Part shown: in pieces, positions 7,779 through 13,868 of the stretch | Layout: each line of letters begins with the position of its first letter | Numbering within the stretch: position 1 is the first letter of the stretch | Source: JAGQTE01 sp964648005 | GTDB taxonomy: Bacteria; Actinomycetota; Acidimicrobiia; Acidimicrobiales; Acidimicrobilacustridaceae | Reading direction: 5' to 3' | Assembly: GCA_964648005.1 (NCBI GenBank) | Contig: CAZYKR010000060.1 | Coordinates: 1-18,699 of the forward strand | DNA length: 18,699 bases | Made by a program: the position numbers and the translations under genes | Notes under the pieces: generated by a model | The model's database searches: none | Seen by the model: only the letters and a program-made list of their open reading frames with translations | Told to the model about the DNA's origin: nothing

Positions 7779-8309
7779 ATGCCCGATGCGTCCCGCAACG
7801 ATCCCGACGACAGCCGAGCACTCGCCGACGCCTTGGACGAGCTGGTCGGGACCGAGTACGAGCAACAGGTGTTCGTGCGGATCGACGGCGCGCCGGAGGG
7901 TCGGTCGCTCGACGTCGTCCACAGCGACGACGCCATCGACGGCGAGCCCCTCCCCGCCACGACCGACGTGGCGCGCTCCGACGACGAACGCGACGGCAAC
8001 GGTTGGGACCAGCCGTTCGGCCGCTACCTGGTGTACGTCGGGTACACGCCCGGTCCGCCGTTCGCCGAGCGCGGGGTGCCGATGCCGTCGGGCACGCTGC
8101 TGATCGACGACGACGGCGACGGCGCGACCGTCGCCCTGCCACCGTTGCCGGTGGCCGCCGTCATCGATGTCTTGCACGCCTGGGCGCACGCCCTCCTCGG
8201 CGGACCGGCGACCGGCGACCTCGTGTGGTCCACGACATTCGACGAGGACGACCTCGACGAGGACGACCTCGATGACGACAGCGACGCCGACGACGAGGAC
8301 GACTGGTGA
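7779..8309 (+). CDS. Hypothetical acidic protein with Asp/Glu-rich tail
   Basis: A 176-residue protein I do not recognise. The ATG at 7779 follows a GGAG Shine-Dalgarno at seven bases, and codon use matches neighbouring genes. The N-terminal 60 or so residues are charged and probably flexible. A central part (FGRYLVYVGYTPGPPF, then SGTLLIDDDGDGATVALPPLP) looks like beta-strands, followed by a helix (AAVIDVLHAWAHALLGG). The last 25 residues are almost wholly acidic, built on two copies of DEDDL. There is no signal peptide or membrane segment. Acidic tails of this kind often mediate contacts with basic partners or metal ions, but no function can be assigned. It probably shares a transcript with the MetF-like gene. 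Confidence 0.8.
   Translation: MPDASRNDPDDSRALADALDELVGTEYEQQVFVRIDGAPEGRSLDVVHSDDAIDGEPLPATTDVARSDDERDGNGWDQPFGRYLVYVGYTPGPPFAERGVPMPSGTLLIDDDGDGATVALPPLPVAAVIDVLHAWAHALLGGPATGDLVWSTTFDEDDLDEDDLDDDSDADDEDDW
8241..8270 (+). repeat. Two perfect 15-bp tandem repeats inside the acidic tail
   Basis: The unit gacgaggacgacctc occurs twice in tandem (8241-8255, 8256-8270) and codes DEDDL twice; degenerate GAC/GAT-rich sequence follows to the stop. Repeat slippage here would change the tail length in steps of five residues without a frameshift. Confidence 0.85.
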
Positions 8310-8388
8310 GCGCGGCCGTCCAACCCTGATCGATCGCATCTGCCGCGCGACGGGAACAAACTCGTCCGTAACCGACGTTCTCCTGGGC

Positions 8389-8616
8389 ATGTTGGTCATG
8401 GAGCACACCCATCCCACCGTCGCCGAGCACGACGAGCTCCTGGCGACGGCGTCCGTGTTGCGAAGCCGGGCCGATGGCCTGTCCCGCATCGCCGCCGACG
8501 TGCCCGCGCTCGCCGCCGTCGCCGTTCGGCGCCGTGCGCAAGAGCTGGAGCTGGCCGCTTGGGTCGCCGAGGTACAAGCCGGCGTCCCCGAGGATCAGCT
8601 CCACGTCGCCGCCTGA
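8389..8616 (+). CDS. Small helical hypothetical protein
   Basis: A 75-residue reading frame from ATG 8389; a second ATG at 8398 gives 72 residues and may be the real start, with GGG about ten bases upstream. Third codon positions are strongly G/C (GCC, GTC, GAG, CTG), which argues that it is real. The product is predicted to be mostly helical: one amphipathic stretch (AEHDELLATASVLRSRADGLSRIAADV) and a second (LAAVAVRRRAQELELAAWVAEVQ). I recognise no domain. It lies 79 bases after the acidic protein and is convergent with the amine oxidase gene; it may be the last gene of the MetF-like operon or an independent unit. Confidence 0.6.
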   Translation: MLVMEHTHPTVAEHDELLATASVLRSRADGLSRIAADVPALAAVAVRRRAQELELAAWVAEVQAGVPEDQLHVAA

Positions 8617-8652
8617 GCACAGCTGCACGGTCGCCGTCCCCCACACGCTTCG

Positions 8653-10116
8653 TCAGCCGTACATGGCGCGCAGCGCCGCCATTGCCGACGCCACGACGGC
8701 GTCGTCGCCCTCGGCTTCGAGGGCGCGGGCCCGCCGTCCGCCGTTGAGCCCGAGCAAGATCGGTTCCCCGGTGAGCTCGGTCAGGTTCACCCAGGTCGCC
8801 CAGGTCCCCGGCGCGTCGGGGTCCAGGTAGCCGATCACATCGACGTCGTCGTCCCAGAACACCTCGTCGAAGCGCACGAACACCTTGGTGAGCACCCCCA
8901 TGTCGATGGCGTCGACGGCGGCGCGCACCGGTGCCGGCAGGGGCGGATCGAACCCAAGGTCGCCTGACTGCAGCACGCCGATCGGCACGGTCACGACGGC
9001 GGCCGCGCCCTCGACCGTCGAGCCGTCGCCGAGCGTGACGACGACCCCCGTCTCGTCGTAGGCCACATCGACGACGGTGGCGCCGAGGCGCACGTCGAGG
9101 GCGTCGGCCAACGCCGCCGGCACCTGGCCGTAGCCGCCGCGCAGCATCAGCTCGGGCCCGTCGAACGCCTCGCCCTCGTCGACACCGACGGCGCCGAGCT
9201 GGGCGGGGTCGGCGGCGAGGTCGTAGGTGATGGCCGCGTCGACGGCCCACGCCACGAGCACCTGCGACTCGTTGCCCGGGTCGGCGGGATCGAACCCGAG
9301 CACGTCGGCGAGCAGCATGTCGAAGGGCCGCTCGTCCTCGTCCTCGATGCCGGTGGCGACCGCATCGGCGATCGCCTGGTCGACCGTCTCCACCGCCGTC
9401 GCCACCTCGTTCGGGTCGACGGTCGCGCCGCCCCGACGACGCACGATCGCGTCCGACCAGTCGGTCTCGACGAGCGAGATCCCCAGGTCCTCGGCGATGG
9501 CCGTCATGGGGTTGCCGTCGGAGCCCTCGATCCAGCCGGCGCCGAGGTCGACCGGCGTCCCGGCGAGCTCCACGCTCGTCACCCGGCCGCCGACGCGGTC
9601 ACGGGCGTCGAGCACGACGACCTCATACCCAGCGTCGGTCAGGTCCCGGGCTGCGGCGAGCCCGGCGATGCCGGCGCCGACGACGACGATCGGGGCGTCG
9701 GCGGGGTCGACCTCGGCGAGCTGCTCGGCGGCGCGACGTCCCGACTCCAGCGCGCCCGGCACGGTTGACGGATGCTCGACGCTCGTCGCCTCACCGGCGA
9801 GGACGAGCCGCGGCCCGACCGGTACCGCGAGGGTGGCGCGCGCCTCGTCCGTGACACCCGGCGGCAGGAACGAGTAGGTGCCGCCGGCCAAGGGGTCGGC
9901 GCTCCAGCGGTGCACCACGCTCGCCACGGGGTCGGGCACGGCGCGGGCACCGCCGGTGCCGTTCGAGGCGCCGGGGCCCACCGACGATTCCCCGTCGCCC
10001 TTCGATGAACCGGCGCATCCCGAGATGATGGCGACCGCGATCGACGCGCCACCCACCAGCACGCTGCGCCTGGTGACGGTCCGCCGAGCGTCGGTCCGGA
10101 GGTTGGCGGGAGCCAT
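8653..10116 (-). CDS. Tat-exported lipoprotein flavin amine oxidase with circularly permuted domain order
   Basis: A 487-residue FAD-dependent amine oxidase of the MAO/polyamine-oxidase superfamily, expected to oxidise an amine at the outer face of the membrane and release H2O2. Residues 15-34 form a twin-arginine signal (TRRSVLVGG) ending in lipobox ISGC (Cys34); a Gly/Ser linker follows. Residues 59-136 carry motifs normally found at the C-terminus: VVHRW, DPLAGGTYSFLPPG, LAGEATS and GALESGRRAAEQL. Only then come the FAD Rossmann fold (VVVGAGIAGLAA, 144-155), DARDRVGGR, the GAGW segment, and the substrate domain with LTKVFVRF. The chain stops at MAALRAMYG, where a normal enzyme would continue into VPDPV..HRW. 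Start ATG 10116 is eight bases after the LLM stop and just ahead of the Tat signal; the upstream codons in this frame overlap that gene. Substrate unknown. Confidence 0.88.
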   Translation of the reverse strand: MAPANLRTDARRTVTRRSVLVGGASIAVAIISGCAGSSKGDGESSVGPGASNGTGGARAVPDPVASVVHRWSADPLAGGTYSFLPPGVTDEARATLAVPVGPRLVLAGEATSVEHPSTVPGALESGRRAAEQLAEVDPADAPIVVVGAGIAGLAAARDLTDAGYEVVVLDARDRVGGRVTSVELAGTPVDLGAGWIEGSDGNPMTAIAEDLGISLVETDWSDAIVRRRGGATVDPNEVATAVETVDQAIADAVATGIEDEDERPFDMLLADVLGFDPADPGNESQVLVAWAVDAAITYDLAADPAQLGAVGVDEGEAFDGPELMLRGGYGQVPAALADALDVRLGATVVDVAYDETGVVVTLGDGSTVEGAAAVVTVPIGVLQSGDLGFDPPLPAPVRAAVDAIDMGVLTKVFVRFDEVFWDDDVDVIGYLDPDAPGTWATWVNLTELTGEPILLGLNGGRRARALEAEGDDAVVASAMAALRAMYG

Positions 10117-10124
10117 CGACGGCG

Positions 10125-10958
10125 TCAGCGCGGCTCGAGGCCGACGATGTCGGCGAGGAGCTCCATCGAACGCAGCCACGCGTCGAGGTCCTTGCGCCAC
10201 GGCGCTGCCACCACCGCCTGCACCCCGGCGTCCTCGAACGCGGCACGCTCGGCACGGATGCGGTCGGGGTCCATCCCCTGCGGATCCCAGCCCGTGCGCA
10301 GCGAGATCGTGAAGTCAGCCGGATCCGGGCGATGCTCCCGCAGCCGGGCAATCGGCGCAGCGACGGTGTCGGGGTCGAGTCCGATCAGGTGGAAGCCGTC
10401 ACCGAGCCCCACCGCCCGACGCTCGGCACGCGGGCCGGAACCGCCGACCCAGATCGGCATCGGGCCGACCGGCTTGGGCAGCACGCGCAGGTCGGTGAAC
10501 GACGTGTGCTCGCCGGCGAACGACGCCGGATCGTCACGCCAGACGGTGCGCCACAGGGCCAGCGCCTCGTCGGTGCGGGCGCCGCGGCCGGCGAACGGGT
10601 GTCCGAGCGCCGCGAACTCGCCTGCCGACCAGCCGGTGCCGACGCCGACGATCAGACGACCGCCGCTGAGTGCGTCGAGGCTCGCCAGGCTGTTGGCCAG
10701 CTCGAGCGGGTTGTGCTGGGGCACGACCAGGACACTGGTGCCGAGCCGGACGTGCTCGGTCACCGCCGCCGCCCACGTGAGGGTGACGAGCGGGTCGAAG
10801 AGATGGGGCGACGGGTAGTCCTGATCGGCGGGCTGGACGATGTGGTCGCTCACCCAGACGCTGGCGAACCCCAGCTCGTCGGCGTGGCGGGCCGCCCGGC
10901 CGATGGCCTCGGCGCCGGCGACGCGCCCGTACTGGGGCAGGTGGATCCCGAGATGCAT
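10125..10958 (-). CDS. LLM-class (luciferase-like) oxidoreductase, probably F420-dependent
   Basis: A 277-residue TIM-barrel flavin/F420 oxidoreductase. Family marks: MHLGIHLPQYG at the start, FASVWVSDHI, the LVTLTWAAAVTEHVRLGTSVLVVP strand with HNPLELANSLASLD, SGGRLIVGVGTGW, and PMPIWVGGSGPRAERRA. This matches actinobacterial LLM F420-dependent enzymes, which reduce or oxidise diverse organic substrates; the substrate is unknown. ATG 10958 has AGGA seven bases upstream. The gene lies 31 bases after the zinc-finger/HTH gene and eight bases before the amine oxidase, so the three look like one operon, and the LLM enzyme may act on the same or a related metabolite as the oxidase. Confidence 0.88.
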   Translation of the reverse strand: MHLGIHLPQYGRVAGAEAIGRAARHADELGFASVWVSDHIVQPADQDYPSPHLFDPLVTLTWAAAVTEHVRLGTSVLVVPQHNPLELANSLASLDALSGGRLIVGVGTGWSAGEFAALGHPFAGRGARTDEALALWRTVWRDDPASFAGEHTSFTDLRVLPKPVGPMPIWVGGSGPRAERRAVGLGDGFHLIGLDPDTVAAPIARLREHRPDPADFTISLRTGWDPQGMDPDRIRAERAAFEDAGVQAVVAAPWRKDLDAWLRSMELLADIVGLEPR

Positions 10959-10989
10959 CCTCCCATCCTGCCCGCCAGCGCGCTGGCCG

Positions 10990-11334
10990 TCAGCCGAAGC
11001 GCTGCCATGCCGCCTGGCGTGACACGCCCAGCGCCTCGCCGATGCGGGCCCAGCTGACCTCGCGCTGGCGCAGCAGATCGACGAGGCCACGCAGCCCGGC
11101 ATCCGCCGCGTCGACCCGATCGGCCGCCGGCCGTAGACGGGCGAGCAGGCCGTCGTCATCGAGGCCGTCCATCGTCGGGAACGGCACCGACGGGTCGGCC
11201 AGGATCCGGTCGCACTCGCTGACGCATGCATCGCAGATGAACGAGGTCGGACCGCCGAGCAGTCGATCGACCTCCTCGGCGGTGCGCAGGCAGAACGAGC
11301 AAGCGAGGGTGGTGTTGGCAGCAGCGGAGGTCAT
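10990..11334 (-). CDS. ClpX-type C4 zinc finger fused to a helix-turn-helix
   Basis: A 114-residue protein with two parts. Residues 12-41 form a ClpX N-terminal-type zinc finger: CSFC (Cys12, Cys15) and ICDAC (Cys34, Cys37) around LLGGPTSF, very like the dimerising adaptor-binding domain of ClpX. Residues 83-114 form a short HTH ending the protein: RQREVSWARIGEALGVSRQAAWQRFG. No AAA+ module is present, so it is not ClpX. It could be a small transcription regulator, possibly one linked to Clp proteolysis through its finger. ATG 11334 was chosen; the in-frame ATG at 11346 has AAAGG only one base away, too close for a good ribosome site. It heads the minus-strand set with the LLM oxidoreductase and the amine oxidase, and an operator-like inverted repeat lies just upstream. 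Confidence 0.8.
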   Translation of the reverse strand: MTSAAANTTLACSFCLRTAEEVDRLLGGPTSFICDACVSECDRILADPSVPFPTMDGLDDDGLLARLRPAADRVDAADAGLRGLVDLLRQREVSWARIGEALGVSRQAAWQRFG

Positions 11335-11365
11335 GCCGTCAAGCATGCCTTTACATCTGCCCGAC

Positions 11366-11382
11366 GTCAATACCCTCTTGAC
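11366..11382. promoter_or_regulatory. Operator-like inverted repeat upstream of the zinc-finger/HTH gene
   Basis: GTCAA (11366-11370), seven bases, TTGAC (11378-11382): a perfect 5-bp-arm inverted repeat whose centres are one helical turn apart, 31 bases upstream of the ATG at 11334. The position suits an operator, perhaps for autoregulation by the HTH protein. The TTGAC arms also look like -35 elements on both strands, without a good -10. Confidence 0.35.
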
Positions 11383-11466
11383 ACTCACCCTCCGTTCTTG
11401 TGGTGCGCAGCCGTGTATCCACGGGGGGCACCACACGTTCGCAGGTCGGCCTGCCCGCAGGACGGC

Positions 11467-11952
11467 CTACCGGAAGTACGGGTTGCGGGCCTCGCCGACC
11501 TCGAGGAGGGCGTCGACCGACGGGGTCGCCGATGCCCCCGCCACCAGCGCCCGCGCCGTCGCCGTCCGGTTGTTGGCGTGCACCGCCGTGGCGTCGTCGG
11601 CGTCGGGGTTGACCCACACGGCCACGATCAACACCAGCGAACCGACGGTGGCACGCGGGATGGTGCCCGCACGCAGCGCGTCCATCACCCCGTCCGCCAC
11701 ACCGGCCTGCGCCGCGCCCCAGGTCAGCTCGCCGTGGCGGTCCGACGCGATCGCCGCCTTGTTCACGAACAGCGTCGGCGGCTGCACCGGCATGTCCGGC
11801 GCCAGCACCACCATGAACGGTGCGTGCCCGGCGCTCGGCGTCGCCAGGCCGGTGGCCCACGCCGCGCCGACCGGTCCGTCACGACCGCCGAGCACCGTGT
11901 TGACGTGCGCGGCGTTCGGCCCGTCCCCGACGAACGACTCACCGATCCACAT
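11467..11952 (-). CDS. fae: Formaldehyde-activating enzyme (Fae) homologue
   Basis: A 161-residue protein matching Fae along its length. Fae condenses formaldehyde with tetrahydromethanopterin to methylene-H4MPT in methylotrophs and archaea. Shared features: GESFVGDGPNAAHVN (Fae has GEALVGDG..AHI/L) with His16 at the position of the catalytic histidine, VVLAPDMPVQPPTLFVNKAAI (Fae: LAPNLPAKPNTLMFNKVTI), WGAAQAGVADGV...GTIPR, AVWVNPDADDATAVHANNRTATARAL, and a final NPYF where Fae has HPFA. ATG 11952 shares its A with the oxygenase stop (TGATG), so translation is almost certainly coupled; a GTG one codon earlier would overlap by four bases. No H4MPT-pathway gene (mtdB, mch, fhc) lies in the window, so the carrier and exact reaction are uncertain; some Fae paralogues have other roles. 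Confidence 0.85.
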   Translation of the reverse strand: MWIGESFVGDGPNAAHVNTVLGGRDGPVGAAWATGLATPSAGHAPFMVVLAPDMPVQPPTLFVNKAAIASDRHGELTWGAAQAGVADGVMDALRAGTIPRATVGSLVLIVAVWVNPDADDATAVHANNRTATARALVAGASATPSVDALLEVGEARNPYFR

Positions 11953-12791
11953 CACGACGCCACCTCCAACGGCTCGGTCCGGCCGTAGCGCACCAGCTTG
12001 AGCAGGTCCGAGCTCGACGTGCCGGGCTTGGTGTCGAAGCCGAACAGCGCCACCACCCTCGACTGCCCGCCAGCCACCGGGCTGACCCGGTGCAGGGCGT
12101 TGCGTCCCTCGAAGACCATCAACGTGCCCGGGGTCATCGGGTACACCGCCACCCGGTCCCCCGCCGTACCGGCGAGCACCTCGGCCACCTCGTCGTAGCG
12201 CTCCTCGTCGGCGCTGCGCTGGTCGGCGACGCACTCGAAGTCGCCACCGACGTCCGACGCCCGGATGGCGATCGACACGACGAAGTCCGTCGAGTCGTAG
12301 TGCCACCCCTGCACATGCCCTTCGTCCATCACCGTGAGGTTCAGCGCGCCGAGCGGATCGTCCATCCGATACAGGCTGCCGCGCCCGATGATCTCGCCGA
12401 GGAAGTCCGCCAACGCATCCCACTCATAGAGCTGGCGGGCGGGGCACGACGCCGGCACCAGGTCGTACGCCAGCACGTGCGTGCGGCTGTGCACGGCGGT
12501 GCGCCGCGGATGACCCTCGGGGAACGATTCGTCGGGCAGTCCGAGGTAGGCCGTGCCCCACACGTCCTCGAGGTGGGCGTCGGCCAGCCGCGCGTCGGCA
12601 TCGGCGGCGATCTGGGCGACCGCCTCGGGCGTCACGAAGCCGTCGAGGATGGCCACGCCGTTCGTCGCCAGATCGTGGCGCAGCTGGTCGACGACGGCCC
12701 GCCGCACCGGGTCATCGCGGTGCAGGTGCACCGGATAGCGCGCCGTGTCGATGTACGTGCTCGGATCGCTCGATGCTCGCTGGTCGGGCAC
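11952..12791 (-). CDS. 2-oxoglutarate/Fe(II)-dependent oxygenase
   Basis: A 279-residue double-stranded beta-helix oxygenase. The metal-binding triad is visible: HYD in QGWHYDSTDF (His164, Asp166) and His234 in NALHRVSPV; Arg245 in SRVVALFGFD would bind 2-oxoglutarate. The Asp is kept, so this is a hydroxylase/demethylase type rather than a halogenase (which has Gly or Ala there). GGDFEC, PGTLMVFEGRN and the spacing resemble the ArpA-like branch of the superfamily. The GTG start at 12791 is fixed by a perfect AGGAGG six bases upstream; the longer open frame beyond it has no support. The stop overlaps the Fae start by one base, suggesting that the oxygenase releases formaldehyde, as N- or O-demethylating members do. 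The substrate is unknown. Confidence 0.87.
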   Translation of the reverse strand: MPDQRASSDPSTYIDTARYPVHLHRDDPVRRAVVDQLRHDLATNGVAILDGFVTPEAVAQIAADADARLADAHLEDVWGTAYLGLPDESFPEGHPRRTAVHSRTHVLAYDLVPASCPARQLYEWDALADFLGEIIGRGSLYRMDDPLGALNLTVMDEGHVQGWHYDSTDFVVSIAIRASDVGGDFECVADQRSADEERYDEVAEVLAGTAGDRVAVYPMTPGTLMVFEGRNALHRVSPVAGGQSRVVALFGFDTKPGTSSSDLLKLVRYGRTEPLEVAS

Positions 12792-12829
12792 GGGCCGCCT
12801 CCTGATGCGCGCCGGACGGGACGAGGCCG

Positions 12830-12835
12830 ACGCTA
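12830..12835 (-). promoter_or_regulatory. -10 candidate for the oxygenase-fae operon
   Basis: On the minus strand TAGCGT (12835-12830), within CGGTAGCGT, lies 38 bases before the GTG at 12791, leaving room for the AGGAGG site. The same CGGTAGCGT string occurs on the plus strand at 12934-12942 for the divergent gene. Confidence 0.4.
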
Positions 12836-12936
12836 CCGCGCGCCGCCGCGAGGCCTCCGAGTGGAGGTCAGAGCGGCTCGCCGACCCTGAACGTGACAGG
12901 CGGCACCTGCCCGGGGAACGCCCCTCGGCACGCCGG

Positions 12937-12942
12937 TAGCGT
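12937..12942 (+). promoter_or_regulatory. -10 candidate for the MDMPI-fold gene
   Basis: TAGCGT (12937-12942) lies 30 bases before ATG 12973, with GGGAAC at 12914-12919 and a 17-base spacer. GGAAC at -35 would fit an ECF-type sigma factor, but the match is weak. Confidence 0.35.
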
Positions 12943-12972
12943 GTCGGGCCACACCAGTCGAGGGAGGGCGAC

Positions 12973-13827
12973 ATGGGGACACGACCGCTGCGCCGCTACG
13001 GCGCGCACACGACGACGATCGAGGTGGCCGACGACCTCGGCGACGTGGTCGAGCCGTGGACACGGCATCGGCTGCGCTTCCTCGAGGCGCTGGCGGCGCT
13101 CGACGAGGAGGCGTGGCGTACGCCGAGCCGCTGCGACGGCTGGGACGCCCGCGGCGTGGCGCTGCACCTGTCGAGCGCCGACATGTTCTTCGCCGTCTCG
13201 CTCACCTCGGGAGCAGCCGGCAACCCGACCGACTTCCTCGCCGACTTCGACCCCACCTCCACACCGGCGGCGATGGTGGCGTCCGAGGGCGACCTGTCGG
13301 GCGCCGAGGTGCTGGAGCGCTTCCGCAAGGGCCACGACACGTTGCTGGCCGCGGTCGCCGCCGTCGACGACTGGACGGCCGTGGCCGAGTCGCCGATGGG
13401 CCAGGTCTCGTCGCGTCTCGTCCTGGCGCACGCCCTGTGGGACTCGTGGCTGCACGAGCGCGACGTCCTCGAGCCCATCGGCCAGACGGTTCCGGTCCTC
13501 GACGACGAGCTGAGCGCCGTCACCTGGTACGCGCTGACGCTCGCCGGCCTCCAGGGCGGCCTGCTCGACGACCCAGCTCCCGTCGGCCCCGGGCCCGACG
13601 CCCCGATCGACGTGACGCTGTGCTTCGACGACCTGAGCGACCTGGCACTGCACGTCCGCTACGACACCGGCGTGCTCATCGAGCGGACCGACCCCGGTTC
13701 GGCAACGCCGGTCGGTTCTGCCCGAGCCACGGTCGAGGCCTACACCGGTCGGGCACCGATGCCGGATCCGAGCCCCCTGCCGGCTGCGCTCGCGTCGCAG
13801 CTCGGCCGCGCCAACGACGTGCTCTGA
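12973..13827 (+). CDS. MDMPI/DinB-fold mycothiol-dependent enzyme family protein
   Basis: A 284-residue protein with the N-terminal four-helix domain of mycothiol-dependent maleylpyruvate isomerase and its relatives, which use a zinc site to bring mycothiol to an electrophile, followed by a smaller C-terminal domain. The conserved CDGWDARGVALHL gives the first metal ligand His65; the second pair, normally ExxxH, appears here as Asp157-xxx-His161 in LWDSWLHERD, so an Asp replaces the Glu seen in the Corynebacterium enzyme. ATG 12973 has GGGAGG five bases upstream. It is divergent from the oxygenase-fae operon; because mycothiol is the actinobacterial thiol for formaldehyde detoxification, a related job is conceivable, but the actual substrate is unknown. 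Anti-sigma or regulatory roles also exist in this superfamily. Confidence 0.82.
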   Translation: MGTRPLRRYGAHTTTIEVADDLGDVVEPWTRHRLRFLEALAALDEEAWRTPSRCDGWDARGVALHLSSADMFFAVSLTSGAAGNPTDFLADFDPTSTPAAMVASEGDLSGAEVLERFRKGHDTLLAAVAAVDDWTAVAESPMGQVSSRLVLAHALWDSWLHERDVLEPIGQTVPVLDDELSAVTWYALTLAGLQGGLLDDPAPVGPGPDAPIDVTLCFDDLSDLALHVRYDTGVLIERTDPGSATPVGSARATVEAYTGRAPMPDPSPLPAALASQLGRANDVL

Positions 13828-13840
13828 TCGACCGGTCGCC

Positions 13841-13859
13841 GGCGCGTCCCCTGCGCGCC
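13841..13859. terminator. Hairpin between convergent genes
   Basis: GGCGCG, seven-base loop, CGCGCC, sitting in the 41 bases between the MDMPI-fold stop (13827) and the nuclease stop (13869). Perfect 6-bp arms with no T-tract; a plausible bidirectional terminator. Confidence 0.4.
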
Positions 13860-13868
13860 TGGCCGCGG

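Noticed and set aside
11334..11346. Alternative ATG at 11346 for the zinc-finger/HTH protein
   Set aside because: The AAAGG before it is only one base away from the ATG; the start at 11334 adds no doubtful residues. The difference is four residues and does not affect the call.
11378..11383. Perfect TTGACA on the plus strand, as a promoter
   Set aside because: No -10 hexamer at 16-18 bases and no plus-strand gene downstream before 12973; it is better explained as one arm of the inverted repeat.
4920..13827. A single methylated-amine degradation cluster linking the DMFase-like, MetF-like, amine oxidase, oxygenase-Fae and mycothiol-enzyme genes
   Set aside because: The genes are on both strands in at least five transcription units with their own promoters or terminators. 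The theme is suggestive, but the sequence does not show a functional unit.
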